Shown here: positions 35,590-44,792 of the stretch, one piece after another
How the letters are laid out: each line of letters begins with the position of its first letter
Numbering within the stretch: position 1 is the stretch's first letter
Source: Mesorhizobium opportunistum WSM2075
GTDB lineage: Bacteria; Pseudomonadota; Alphaproteobacteria; Rhizobiales; Rhizobiaceae
DNA length: 64,000 nt
Assembly: GCF_000176035.2 (NCBI RefSeq)
Contig: NC_015675.1
Coordinates: forward strand, 3,042,001-3,106,000
Direction: 5' to 3'
The notes under the pieces: model-generated
Database searches by the model: none
Told to the model about the DNA's origin: nothing
The model's input: only the letters and a program-made list of their open reading frames with translations
Made by a program: the position numbers and the translations under genes

Positions 35590-36579
35590 ATGAATCGCCG
35601 CAAGCTGGCACCGGGTGCATCGGCCTTCCCAATCCCGCGACAATTGCCCAAGGGGTCGGGCATGAGGAATCTGGTGATCGTACGCGCGGGACGCAGATCT
35701 TTGCATCCCGGCTGGGTGAATGGGGTGGGCAAGGCCGGTTTTGACCTTCTGGTCGCCGCCTATGAGGCTGGTGTTCCTCATCGACCGACCGATCTCAATG
35801 TCTTCCTCCCCGGCCGCAAGATTGCCGGATATCATGCCCTGTTCCAATGCTACCCAGAGATCTTGGACAACTACGATCTTATCGCGCTGATCGACGATGA
35901 CATCGACACCACCATGGACGATATCAATCGCCTTTTTGAAATCGGCAAGACGTACAATCTCGATTTGTTTCAACCGGCTTTGTCATCAGACAGTTATTTT
36001 TCATATGCGTCGACCCTGACCAGCGGAAGGCAATACGTCTTGCGATACACCAACACGGTCGAAATGATGTGCCCCGTGTTTAGCGCACGTTGCCTGCGGG
36101 CCGCGCTGGGATTGTTCGGGCTGGGCTACGAGACAGGGATAGATTTGCTCTGGACCCGCCTGACTGACACACCCTGGCTGCGGTACGCCATTATTGACGA
36201 TGTCGTCGTGCGCCATACGCGGCCCGTGGGAACGACAAAAACCATGCAGGGCTTTGGCGTGAACGAACGTTATGATGTTCAAATCGATGCCGTGTTGAAG
36301 CGATTTGGCGCTGAGTTTCGTGGGTTCGTAACATACGCGGCCGTCAATCGGCGAGGGCAGCTTGTTCGCTCCCGCTTTCTGATCGGCCTGAATTCCCTGA
36401 CACTTTTGCGATCGCTGTTCAAAACGCCACTCAAGTGGACCCAGTTCCTGCGTCTGGCCACCGACTATACGCGACATTGCTGGTTAAGGCCGATCAACCT
36501 GCAGCGGATCGACATCGCCAGTATCAAGAAGCCAGGCCTTCACTGCGAGAGGACGCCTCGTTCGATCATGCCACGATGA
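35590..36579 (+). CDS. DUF707-like protein, probable glycosyltransferase, 329 aa
   Basis: GGAGGTTGA precedes ATG 35590. The sequence has DUF707-type features: MRNLVIVRAGRRSLHPGW, then a double-acidic motif in YDLIALIDDDIDTTMDDIN, LDLFQPALSSDSYFSY, and WLRYAIIDDVVVRHTRPVG. DUF707 proteins occur widely, including in plants, and resemble GT-A enzymes with DDD-like metal site, but a reaction is not established. Its place as the last gene of a GT4-MT-GT2 series supports a glycosyltransferase role. It overlaps the convergent 36566 gene by 14 bases. Confidence 0.72.
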   Translation: MNRRKLAPGASAFPIPRQLPKGSGMRNLVIVRAGRRSLHPGWVNGVGKAGFDLLVAAYEAGVPHRPTDLNVFLPGRKIAGYHALFQCYPEILDNYDLIALIDDDIDTTMDDINRLFEIGKTYNLDLFQPALSSDSYFSYASTLTSGRQYVLRYTNTVEMMCPVFSARCLRAALGLFGLGYETGIDLLWTRLTDTPWLRYAIIDDVVVRHTRPVGTTKTMQGFGVNERYDVQIDAVLKRFGAEFRGFVTYAAVNRRGQLVRSRFLIGLNSLTLLRSLFKTPLKWTQFLRLATDYTRHCWLRPINLQRIDIASIKKPGLHCERTPRSIMPR

Positions 36580-37786
36580 TCTCCGACGCAAGGCCGAGCT
36601 GGCGGGCGGCCTGGGCTACTTCGTCGCGATAGAGAGGGTTCATCACGATGATCGAATGCAAAGGCCTGCCACGCAGGTGATCGGGCCCGATCACCGGGGT
36701 TCCAGACCCCGGGGCAAAGCGGCCTTGCTTGTGCGGGTTGACGTCGACGAGCGCGCTTATGCGCGCGCCCTCGGGAACGACGTTGACGAAAGTGATGCCT
36801 TTCGATCCCGCACCCCACACAACGGTCTGCGCCGGGTCCTGTTTTGAAAGGTACTGATGCCACCACGCCACTTTGTCGCGGTAGGTGCGATCGAACTTGC
36901 GGACCAGCGCGTCGATCGTCCCGGACGTCGAGAGACCGATAGCCGTCGGAGATGCCAGAGGTTTTGCTTCTATAAAGAGGTACTGATCGCCGTATGAGGA
37001 ACCCTCGTCCAGCACCTCGAAACCGGCCGTCTGCATCGCTGCCCGCAAGGATTGCGGCGTGAAATAGGATACGTGCTCATAGATCAGATCCCAGATGCCC
37101 ATGTCGCGCAATGTATAAAGAGCATTGGGCACTTCGATGTAGAACACCGACTTGGATCCAACTCCAGGATGAGAGCGAAGTCCCTGCAGGAAGGCTATTG
37201 GATTGGCCATGTGCTCCAGAACGTGACGGCAGGAGACGAAGTCGGGGTCGACGTTCGGATAGGCATCGCCGAACCAGTCGTTGATGAACTCTACGCCGGC
37301 GACTTTTTCGCCCCGATTGTCTTCGTAACTCCTGTCAAAGCCAATGCCCCTGGCGCCGCTGATCGAACAAATGCGTTTGAGGAAATCCCCCTTGCCGCAA
37401 CCAATGTCGACGACCAGTTTTCCCTCGAGCGCGTAAGTGCTGGATAGGCGGTGCGCGAGATCCTCGACGAACTTTACGAAACGCGGCGAGAAGTGCAGCG
37501 AATTCTCGTAATCTGGGGTGTATCCGACGCGATCGTCTTCAAATGCCGCGTTAAAGAAATGTTCGCAGCCACGGCAGAAGGCGAGGGCGAAGTGGCCGGT
37601 CGCTGCAGCGACGGCCGACTTCGCGTCCGAGTGCAGTGAGTTGCACGAAACCGGCAATGCTTTAAAGGAGACTGAATGCAGCAAATGCTGTCCTGCGCAC
37701 ACGGGACAATCCCCACGAAGGCGCGCGGGACTTGGGACGGCGCTGCGCAATTCGCCACCGAGCGCGGTTTGGATTCCCATGATCAT
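36566..37786 (-). CDS. C-methyltransferase-family protein, SAM-dependent, 406 aa
   Basis: ATG 37786 overlaps the TGA of the upstream gene (ATGA at 37783-37786) and is preferred over an earlier start. Zinc-type CPVCAGQH and CRGCEHFFNAAFE, methyltransferase core GKLVVDIGCGKGDFLKRI and VSCRHVLEHMANPIAF, then FYIEVPNALYTLRDMG and a C-terminal domain ending in VVWGAGSKGITFVNVVPEG and VDVNPHKQGRFAPGS. Same overall length (406 aa) and architecture as the 33345 gene. Last gene of the rfbF operon; probably acts on the same NDP-sugar as its neighbours. Confidence 0.88.
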   Translation of the reverse strand: MIMGIQTALGGELRSAVPSPARLRGDCPVCAGQHLLHSVSFKALPVSCNSLHSDAKSAVAAATGHFALAFCRGCEHFFNAAFEDDRVGYTPDYENSLHFSPRFVKFVEDLAHRLSSTYALEGKLVVDIGCGKGDFLKRICSISGARGIGFDRSYEDNRGEKVAGVEFINDWFGDAYPNVDPDFVSCRHVLEHMANPIAFLQGLRSHPGVGSKSVFYIEVPNALYTLRDMGIWDLIYEHVSYFTPQSLRAAMQTAGFEVLDEGSSYGDQYLFIEAKPLASPTAIGLSTSGTIDALVRKFDRTYRDKVAWWHQYLSKQDPAQTVVWGAGSKGITFVNVVPEGARISALVDVNPHKQGRFAPGSGTPVIGPDHLRGRPLHSIIVMNPLYRDEVAQAARQLGLASEIIVA

Positions 37787-39030
37787 ACGATCCGTGGGGT
37801 CGGCACCGGCACGATGAACTTGCCACCTCGAGCGCGATATTGCGACTGCTGCGCCACGATCTCGTCGATAAAGTTCCAAGCCAGGACGAGCACATAGTCT
37901 GGCTGGGCATCCAGCAAGGCTTCGGGCGGGCGAATGGGGATTCTCTGGCCTGGCATGTATTTGCCCTGCTTGTGTGTGTTGCGGTCAACCACGAAATCGA
38001 GGACATCGCCTCCGATCCCGGCGGTGTTGATCAAGGTGGCCCCCTTGGCCGCGGCCCCATAGGCCGCGATCGTGGCGCCATCGGCCTTCAAACGATGCAG
38101 CAGACTGCGAAGGTCCACCTTCAGCTGGTCGACTTTCGCGGAAAAATCACGGTAATATTCAACAGCATCCAGTCCGCGTGATTTCTCGTGTGCCAGCTGA
38201 TTGCTTACGCTCGCTCCGACACGCTCCAGCTTCTCGACATAAAGGCGAAGCGAGCCCCCATGGATCGACAGGTGCTTTATCTCATTGAGATAGAGCCCAT
38301 GCCTGCGAAACAGATTGTCCAAAGCCGTCACTGAGAAATAGCACAGATGTTCGTGGTAGATCGTATCGAATTCACAATGATCGATCATTGGCTCGACATA
38401 CGGCGCCTCTATGACCGCGACGCCGTCATCCTTGAGGAGCCCGGCGACGCCGGCGACGAAACCATTGGTGTCGGCGACATGGGCAAGGACATTGTTTGCG
38501 TGAATGACATCGGCCTGTCTGCCTTGCTCACGAAGTTTTTCGGCTAGCTCCAGCGTGAAAAAGGCAAGATCTGTCGGAACACCGATCTTGTTTGCCGCAG
38601 CGACAGGTCCATCGGCCGGGTCGATGCCCAATACCGGAATATCCGCTTCGACATAGTTCTTCAGAAGATAGCCATCGTTGCTCGCCAGTTCGATCACGAA
38701 ACTGTCGCCGGTCAGTCCGCGCCGCTCGATCAGATCCAGAACGTTCTCCCGCGAGTGCTCCAACAACGCTTGCGAGAATGACGAGTAGTAGGGATAGGCA
38801 TCGGCAAACAGGATCCTGGGGTTCACCGTTTCGGTGATTTGCACCAGACTGCAGTCTTGGCAGAAGGCGACATTGAGCGGAAAAACGGGCTCTGCCTCGC
38901 CACGGTTGGCATCAGTTGTAAGCCGGTCGGCAAGAGGTGTCCTGCCAAGCTTCAAGAACGTATCCATGTGAGGCCCACCACAAGACCTGCAGGTCTGTTC
39001 GGTCACAGATGCCGTACCAGCGATCATCAT
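37783..39030 (-). CDS. C-methyltransferase-family protein, SAM-dependent, 415 aa
   Basis: Likely start ATG 39030 (MMIAGTASV), with GAGG about 9 bases upstream; earlier starts at 39036 and 39045 are possible. Zinc site CRSCGG and CQDCSLVQITE, PYYSSFSQALLEHSRENV (typical of TylC3/NovU-type C-methyltransferases), core FVIELASNDGYLLKNYVE, IHANNVLAHVADTNGFV, EAPYVEPMIDHCEFDTIYHE with YHEHLCYFS, and a C-terminal IAAYGAAAKGATLINTAGI domain. These are close to the known NDP-deoxysugar C3-methyltransferases. Coupled with the gene downstream by a 4-base overlap. Confidence 0.9.
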   Translation of the reverse strand: MMIAGTASVTEQTCRSCGGPHMDTFLKLGRTPLADRLTTDANRGEAEPVFPLNVAFCQDCSLVQITETVNPRILFADAYPYYSSFSQALLEHSRENVLDLIERRGLTGDSFVIELASNDGYLLKNYVEADIPVLGIDPADGPVAAANKIGVPTDLAFFTLELAEKLREQGRQADVIHANNVLAHVADTNGFVAGVAGLLKDDGVAVIEAPYVEPMIDHCEFDTIYHEHLCYFSVTALDNLFRRHGLYLNEIKHLSIHGGSLRLYVEKLERVGASVSNQLAHEKSRGLDAVEYYRDFSAKVDQLKVDLRSLLHRLKADGATIAAYGAAAKGATLINTAGIGGDVLDFVVDRNTHKQGKYMPGQRIPIRPPEALLDAQPDYVLVLAWNFIDEIVAQQSQYRARGGKFIVPVPTPRIV

Positions 39031-39056
39031 GGTCATCGTCCTCAACTACATTTTTG

Positions 39057-40100
39057 TCAAACTGCCATCGCCAGCATTGGCCTGCGACGCAGGTCGCCAT
39101 CCAACTCGCCGTCTCGGATCAATTTCTGTACATGGGCGATGCGTTTGAAGCGCTCGCCCTCAAAGTCTTCCAGCGTCAGACTTGCGGCCTTGAAGGTGTC
39201 GTAGAGTTGCTCGATACCGCGCCGTGCAGTCCATTGCGGTTTGAACCCGTGCAGCCGCCGTCCGATATAGGAACAGTCGACGCGATAACATCGCTTGTCC
39301 GGCCCGGCGTCTGGCGCGAACTCCACACGGCTGCCGGGAACGATCGCCTGCACCAGGGCGGCGATCTCACGGATTTGGTAATTTTCCGTCGTCAAGCCGA
39401 CATTGAATGCCTCGTTGTGGACAAGGTCCCGGTCGGCTTCGAGCACAGCGATGTAGGCGAGTGCAATGTCCTCGACATGGACGATTGGGCGCCATGGCGA
39501 TCCATCGCTTTTGAGGTAGACGAGGCCGGTCGTATAGGCCCATGCTGTCAGGTTGTTGACCACCAGGTCGAAGCGGATGCGCGGCGACAGGCCATAGGCG
39601 GTGGACGCGCGCAGGAATGTCGGGCTGAACGTTTCGTCGGCCATAGGTGAGACGGCGCGCTCCACATTCGCCTTCGATACGCCATAGGGCGTAACGGGAT
39701 TGAACGAGGCGTCTTCGGCCAGGAAGCTGTCCCCGGCCGCTCCATAGTTGCTGCACGATGACGCGTAGAGGAAGCGCTGGACGCCGGCCGCCTTGGCGAT
39801 CCTGGCGAGCCTTACCGAGGCGTTGCAGTTGATGTCCTCTGTGAGATGCGGCCGGTAGTCCCCTAACGGATCGTTTGAAAGGCCGGCGAGATGGATGATG
39901 GCATCGAAGCCAGCGACATCATCGGATTCGATGTCGCGAATGTCTTTCTCGATCGTCAGCGTGTTGGCCAGCGCGCCGACAAAAGTGCACGCCCGGAAGA
40001 TATCACTGTCAAGGCCTGTAACCTCGTGACCGCGTTGCAGCAGCATCGGCGCCAAGACAGAGCCAATATAGCCAAGATGACCCGTAACCAGAACTTTCAT
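39057..40100 (-). CDS. NAD-dependent sugar epimerase/dehydratase (extended SDR), 347 aa
   Basis: Cofactor motif GHLGYIGS (G-x-x-G-x-x-G) at residues 7-14, IIHLAGLSNDPLGDYRPHL, the SSCSNYG serine region and catalytic YGVSK near residue 140. The family acts on nucleotide-sugars as an epimerase, dehydratase or reductase. It starts three bases after the rfbF stop and is followed by a C-methyltransferase, so a CDP-hexose substrate is the best guess. It is not a standard RfbG, whose N-terminus differs. Confidence 0.9.
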   Translation of the reverse strand: MKVLVTGHLGYIGSVLAPMLLQRGHEVTGLDSDIFRACTFVGALANTLTIEKDIRDIESDDVAGFDAIIHLAGLSNDPLGDYRPHLTEDINCNASVRLARIAKAAGVQRFLYASSCSNYGAAGDSFLAEDASFNPVTPYGVSKANVERAVSPMADETFSPTFLRASTAYGLSPRIRFDLVVNNLTAWAYTTGLVYLKSDGSPWRPIVHVEDIALAYIAVLEADRDLVHNEAFNVGLTTENYQIREIAALVQAIVPGSRVEFAPDAGPDKRCYRVDCSYIGRRLHGFKPQWTARRGIEQLYDTFKAASLTLEDFEGERFKRIAHVQKLIRDGELDGDLRRRPMLAMAV

Positions 40101-40103
40101 CGA

Positions 40104-40874
40104 TCAATCCCATGTCTTCCAGGGGGCGTTGCCGCCGTCCCACAGCTTCTGAAGCAGATGCTTTTCGCGCACCGTGTCCATGCATTGCCAAAAGGATTCG
40201 TGGCGATAGGCCATCAACTGCCCGTCGTTGGCGAGCCTCTGCATGGGCGCATGCTCGAACATGACGTCGTCGCCGTCGATGTAGTCCGCGATCCCCGGTT
40301 CGAGCACGAAGAAGGCGCCATTGATCCAGCCCTCGGAGGCCTGCGGCTTTTCCGTGAAGTCGACGACGCGATTGCCATCGAATTCAATGTGCCCATAGCG
40401 GGCCGGCGGTCGCACCGCCGTCATGGTGGCCAGCTTGCCATGCGATTTGTGGAAGGCGATCAGCTCGTCGAGATTTACATCCGAAACGCCGTCACCCCAT
40501 GTGAGCATCACGGTCTCGCCGCCCATCCATTCGATAAGCCGCTTTATGCGGCCCCCGGTGAGCGTGTTCAGTCCGGTTTCCACCAGATCGACGGACCAGT
40601 CCGGCAGCGAATTGGAGTGACGCTTGACACTGCCCAATCCGGCATTGACCGTTAAACTACCATCGAATGCGACATAGTCACTGAACCAGCGCTTGATGTA
40701 TTCGCCCTTGTATCCCAAGGCGATCGCAAATTCGCGGTGGCCGTAGGCGTAATAGTGCATCATTATATGCCATAGAATCGGCTTGGCTCCGATCTCGACC
40801 ATTGGCTTTGGCTTGATTTCGGTCTCTTCCGCCAAGCGCGTACCTAGTCCGCCTGCTAGAATTCCCACCTTCAT
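40104..40874 (-). CDS. rfbF: glucose-1-phosphate cytidylyltransferase, 256 aa
   Basis: Makes CDP-glucose from glucose-1-phosphate and CTP, the entry to CDP-deoxysugars. Highly typical: MKVGILAGGLGTRLAEETEI, KPKPMVEIGAKPILWHIMMH, YGHREFAIALGYKGEYIK, MLTWGDGVSDVNLDELI, RPPARYGHIEFDGNRV, NGAFFVLEPGIADYID. ATG 40874 has AAGGGG 10 bases upstream; the GTG at 40883 is less likely. First gene of a four-gene minus-strand operon ending at 36566. No rfbG or rfbH gene is seen in the window. Confidence 0.95.
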   Translation of the reverse strand: MKVGILAGGLGTRLAEETEIKPKPMVEIGAKPILWHIMMHYYAYGHREFAIALGYKGEYIKRWFSDYVAFDGSLTVNAGLGSVKRHSNSLPDWSVDLVETGLNTLTGGRIKRLIEWMGGETVMLTWGDGVSDVNLDELIAFHKSHGKLATMTAVRPPARYGHIEFDGNRVVDFTEKPQASEGWINGAFFVLEPGIADYIDGDDVMFEHAPMQRLANDGQLMAYRHESFWQCMDTVREKHLLQKLWDGGNAPWKTWD

Positions 40875-40959
40875 TATTTTCACACCCCTTACTGTGGTTT
40901 TGCTAGCATGCGTTTGTCAGGTTGAACCAGACCGAAGAAGGGATGATGGGAAGACATGA

Positions 40960-41784
40960 ATGCGTAACTTCAGGCATACGTTTGGCGCTATGCTCGACAG
41001 AGCGATAATAAGGGGGGCTCATCCATTCGAGGTAGCGGACTGGGGGTTATCGGCGGTCATTGTTGCACCGCACCCAGATGATGAGACCTTGGGATGCGGA
41101 GGTGTCGCGAGCAAGAAACTCCACCGCGGGGTCGACGTGAGATTTGTGTTCGTTACAGATGGTGCGGCCTCCCATTCAGATCATGTTGAGCCGCAGGCAC
41201 TAAGGACTGTCCGGGAACGCGAAGCGGTCGAGGCCGTTCGCCGGCTGGGCGGATCGCCCGACCGTGTGACATTCCTGCGCGTTCCGGACGGTGCGGCGAG
41301 GACCCATGTGGGAGCGATCGCGAATGCGCTCGCGCCGCTGTTTGTCGCCTGGCAGCCGCAAAGCGTTTTCGTCACGCACGCGAAGGAGCCGCCTTCCGAT
41401 CACGTTGCCGTCAATCTTGGCACAAGGCAGGCGCTGCGAATTTACGGCCGCCATGTCAGCCTTTTCGAGTATCCCGTCTGGTATTGGCATCAGTGGCCCT
41501 GGGTTAGCCTGCACAGCCAAGTGCCTGGGCTCCATCGCGCCGCGCTGCGTCAAACGCTGCGGACCCTTGCCGGCCTGCGTGGCATCGGATTGTTCAACTG
41601 CGTTGTCGATGTCGGCGACATGATCGATGTAAAACGCCACGCCTTGATGTCACACCGATCTCAGGTCGAGCGGCCGGCGGGGCTCGATAGCTGGCCCGTG
41701 CTGGGGGATATCGGTGGCGGCGACTTCCTCGGTCGGTTGCTGGGCAACCACGAGATGTTCACGCGCTATGAGCTTAACGCGTGA
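40960..41784 (+). CDS. PIG-L family deacetylase, 274 aa
   Basis: Zinc-dependent N-deacetylase family acting on acetylated amino sugars. The metal motif APHPDDE is at about residues 36-42 with LGCGGVASKK after it, and the third ligand region is HAKEPPSDHVAVNLG. Length is normal. It is divergent from rfbF with 85 bases between starts. It may remove an acetyl group from an EPS sugar or act on a donor; the substrate is unknown. Confidence 0.9.
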   Translation: MRNFRHTFGAMLDRAIIRGAHPFEVADWGLSAVIVAPHPDDETLGCGGVASKKLHRGVDVRFVFVTDGAASHSDHVEPQALRTVREREAVEAVRRLGGSPDRVTFLRVPDGAARTHVGAIANALAPLFVAWQPQSVFVTHAKEPPSDHVAVNLGTRQALRIYGRHVSLFEYPVWYWHQWPWVSLHSQVPGLHRAALRQTLRTLAGLRGIGLFNCVVDVGDMIDVKRHALMSHRSQVERPAGLDSWPVLGDIGGGDFLGRLLGNHEMFTRYELNA

Positions 41785-41930
41785 GGTCGGCATGTCTGAT
41801 GCGATAGGTGATTAGCTGGGGTACCGCCAGAAGGATGTGAGCGCAGCAACTGATGTATAACTCGAAAGCCGCGCCTGGTTCTGCGATATTCGAGGTGTGC
41901 TCGCTTTGAGCCAGCTCGTGAGGAAGATCG

Positions 41931-42683
41931 ATGCGACTAGCGACGAAGCTGCATGACGTCTTGTCCGGCATGCCGACAATTGCCAAGGGAGAAGCCGCCG
42001 GCCTGAAGATATTTTCGCGCGGTGCCGATCCCGATTTTGCCGAGGGAATCTATGAGCTTCCGGTGCAGAAGGCGATTGCATCGCGCCTGAGAGCTGGTGA
42101 TGTTTTTTATGACATCGGCGCCAACATAGGTTTCTTTTCACTGATTGCAGCGCGCCAGGTCGGCGCCACCGGCCAAGTCTATGCCTATGAGCCTGTCCCC
42201 CGAAATGCTGCCGCTATCGAGCGAAGCCGTGACGCCAACGGACTGACCGGGCTTCGTGTTTTTGCCGAAGCCGTTGGTGCCCTCAGCGGGCACGTCGAGT
42301 TGTTGCTGGCTCGCCATCTCGGAGGCGCCACCCTGGCCACGGTTTCCATGCCTCCGGATATGAATGGGCGTCTCGAGGTCAAGATGACGACCCTTGACGC
42401 CTCCATAGCCGAACACGGATTGAGGCCGCCGAACCTGATCAAGATCGATGTCGAAGGCGCGGAAATGGACGTCTTTCGTGGAATGGTGGCGACCTTGGAC
42501 ACGCATCGCCCAAAGCTGATTTGCGAGATTGATGATGCCACAAAGGAGGGTGCAGATCGCAAGATGGGTGAGATCGCCCAGTTCCTGGCTTCAATCCGAT
42601 ACACCGTTTCGCCCCTGCCGCTAGCTTATGCCAACGATGGCTGGCAGGTGTCGCATTTGCTTGCCCAGCCCATGACGATGTGA
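41931..42683 (+). CDS. FkbM-family SAM-dependent methyltransferase, 250 aa
   Basis: ATG 41931 after GAGGAAG. FkbM signature: FYDIGANIGFFSLIAARQV (motif I), VYAYEPVPRNAAAIERS, TTLDASIAEHG, LIKIDVEGAEMDVFRGM, HRPKLICEIDD. These enzymes O-methylate polyketides and sugars and are common in glycan loci. It is followed after 10 bases by the 693-residue gene, so both are probably on one transcript. Probably an EPS O-methyltransferase. Confidence 0.92.
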   Translation: MRLATKLHDVLSGMPTIAKGEAAGLKIFSRGADPDFAEGIYELPVQKAIASRLRAGDVFYDIGANIGFFSLIAARQVGATGQVYAYEPVPRNAAAIERSRDANGLTGLRVFAEAVGALSGHVELLLARHLGGATLATVSMPPDMNGRLEVKMTTLDASIAEHGLRPPNLIKIDVEGAEMDVFRGMVATLDTHRPKLICEIDDATKEGADRKMGEIAQFLASIRYTVSPLPLAYANDGWQVSHLLAQPMTM

Positions 42684-42693
42684 GGATATCTTC

Positions 42694-44775
42694 TTGGATT
42701 GGCACGACCGGTCGGAGCCGGCTGAAGGGGTAGAAGCCAACGGCGCTTCCCCCAGCGCGATACTGGTCGATGACTTTATCGACAATCGCGCGCGCGGCAC
42801 GGTGATAGGAACGCCTGCGACGACAGGAGGCATCAGGCACGGCCGCGATGTCGAGCGACAGATCGCGATTGATCACGGTGCCCTGCGCTTTCAGCCGCTT
42901 GTGCGACCGGGCTGGGGTCGGCAAGGTATCGCCTATGGCCCCTTTCAGCGCGAGCCCGGCCTCGTGCTCATGGTCTCCTTGAGCAACGGACACAACACTT
43001 CGCAGGGTTCACCACTACCCGACGACATCGCCAGGCGCTTCTACCGTTGGCTGCGGGGACCAGGCATCGACCCTTGGCCCCGCCGATTGCTTGCCTTGGT
43101 GCGCTCGCCGCGAAAGAGCCTCACAGTCCGCCGGTTTTTGTGGTGGGCCCTCAGCACGTCAAAGACCTACCGGGGACCGAACATCAACGAGAATCTGGCT
43201 GTTGGTTGGTTCTCCAAAGAGGCCCCCATGGATCCGCCTGCAGACGGCTGCTGCTTTGTCGTTCACGCGGCGGAAGGTGAGAACGGAGAGCTATGGGCTC
43301 GTGTCGGCGAGCGTTGTCTTAGTGCGTTTCGGCGCTTGAAGAACATTCATATGTATTACGTCGTGGCATTGCGCGAACAGGGCGCTGTCTACTACGCGGC
43401 AGCCGACCAAACCGCGTTCGGCGTTCCGGCGTTCCCGATGATGCGGCCGATCGCGATCGACCCGTTCAACAAGGACGAGAAGCTTTTCGCCGGCGTCCAT
43501 CAAGCCGCGCTGGGTCAGATCGGGTTTAGGGTCGACACGCGCGTCGAGGCGATCCACGTCGGAACGGTACCGCAGCTCGCTAAAACGTTTGGATCCGCTC
43601 ACGCTGCCGACGCATTTGACGAAGGCTTGCCAACGCGGCCTGCCAATATCGGCGGATCTTGGCGTAGCTGGGCGGATGGATCCGGCACTTTCTGCCTCGT
43701 CGATCCCGGCCGCTCGTCCGGACTGATCCACGCACTGCTGCAGACCGACAAGGCCTCTGGCGCCGGGGGGCTCGTCTGGCGGTTCGGCGATATCGATAAT
43801 TACTGGCTGCTGAAACTCTCGGCGCTCGGATGCAGTTTGGTCTCCAAGCGCTCTGGCAAGGAGACAGCCATCGCCTCACATGCAGAACACGGGCTGCGAG
43901 CCGGCACTACGCACTCGGTCCAGATTCTCGACTGGGGCGGCCAGGTGAGCTGTTTTCTGGACGGGGTTCGCCTTTTCGAGGCACATGCGGGTGCTGTCGA
44001 CATGCAGACCGCGACCGGAGCAGGTATATGGAAATGTGCCGACAGCGAAATCCGATGGCACAGCTTCGAGGCGCATCCGAGCGAGGTCCCTGTGCCATTA
44101 ATGGCGCCTTTGCGCGAGCATAGGCGGCTGCTCGGTACATGCCTGTCTTACGCCGACAGTTTTGTCGGCCCTGCCGGAGAGCTGGAACAACGCACGACGG
44201 AGTTCGGCAACGGACAATGGAGCCGGACGCTCGGAGGCGGGATCATCGACCTCGACGGGCGCGGCGGCGCCCGTGTGCGGGCAAGCGTGGAACGGCCGAA
44301 CCCTGGTCGCACGTTCTATTCACTGCCGTGGGATCTGCAGGGTTTCACCGATCTGGAGGTTTCGGTACTGCCCCCCGGAGAGCGTCGAGGACAAGATCAA
44401 CGCAGCCGGGCCGGATTGGTCTTCTGGCAAGATTGCGACAACTACATCTGCGTCACGACCTGGCTCGACGACGTTTACCCGGGGGCCTCGATTTCAGTGT
44501 TTATCAAACGCTTCGGCTTTGAAGAACTTTACGATGCGATATGGACCAACGTGGCGGACAAGGTCGTCTGGGGGAAGCTGTTTCGCATGCGCGTCGCATT
44601 CGACGGCAATCGGTTTGAAATCTTCATCGATGACGAAGCTGTGATGCAACGCAGCCTGACCGACATCTATCCGAATGATCCGGCACTGCGCATCATGCGG
44701 GTCGGACTTGCCGTGAACTGGGAGTGGGGCGACGACACCGGTTCGGTCTTCACCTCGTTCAAGGCCCGGCGCTGA
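42694..44775 (+). CDS. large protein with lectin/jelly-roll-like modules, function unknown, 693 aa
   Basis: TTG start with GAGGA about 8 bases upstream, 10 bases after the FkbM stop. The protein appears to consist of an N-terminal segment (LVDDFIDNRARG, IAYGPFQREPG; about residues 20-95), a middle globular part (WFSKEAPMDPPADGCCFVVH; FRRLKNIHMYYVVALREQG; about 165-300), and two jelly-roll-like segments of concanavalin-A-lectin style: about 318-470 (SWADGSGTF; LVWRFGDIDNYWLLKLS; DWGGQVSCFLDGVRLFEAH) and about 486-693 (YADSFVGP; LVFWQDCDNYICVTTW; NRFEIFIDDEAVMQRS). No signal peptide is visible, so it would act in the cytoplasm unless exported otherwise. I do not recognise the family. Carbohydrate binding or modification is an inference from fold style and location. 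Confidence 0.75.
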   Translation: MDWHDRSEPAEGVEANGASPSAILVDDFIDNRARGTVIGTPATTGGIRHGRDVERQIAIDHGALRFQPLVRPGWGRQGIAYGPFQREPGLVLMVSLSNGHNTSQGSPLPDDIARRFYRWLRGPGIDPWPRRLLALVRSPRKSLTVRRFLWWALSTSKTYRGPNINENLAVGWFSKEAPMDPPADGCCFVVHAAEGENGELWARVGERCLSAFRRLKNIHMYYVVALREQGAVYYAAADQTAFGVPAFPMMRPIAIDPFNKDEKLFAGVHQAALGQIGFRVDTRVEAIHVGTVPQLAKTFGSAHAADAFDEGLPTRPANIGGSWRSWADGSGTFCLVDPGRSSGLIHALLQTDKASGAGGLVWRFGDIDNYWLLKLSALGCSLVSKRSGKETAIASHAEHGLRAGTTHSVQILDWGGQVSCFLDGVRLFEAHAGAVDMQTATGAGIWKCADSEIRWHSFEAHPSEVPVPLMAPLREHRRLLGTCLSYADSFVGPAGELEQRTTEFGNGQWSRTLGGGIIDLDGRGGARVRASVERPNPGRTFYSLPWDLQGFTDLEVSVLPPGERRGQDQRSRAGLVFWQDCDNYICVTTWLDDVYPGASISVFIKRFGFEELYDAIWTNVADKVVWGKLFRMRVAFDGNRFEIFIDDEAVMQRSLTDIYPNDPALRIMRVGLAVNWEWGDDTGSVFTSFKARR

Positions 44776-44792
44776 TCCGAGAGCGGTTTGCC

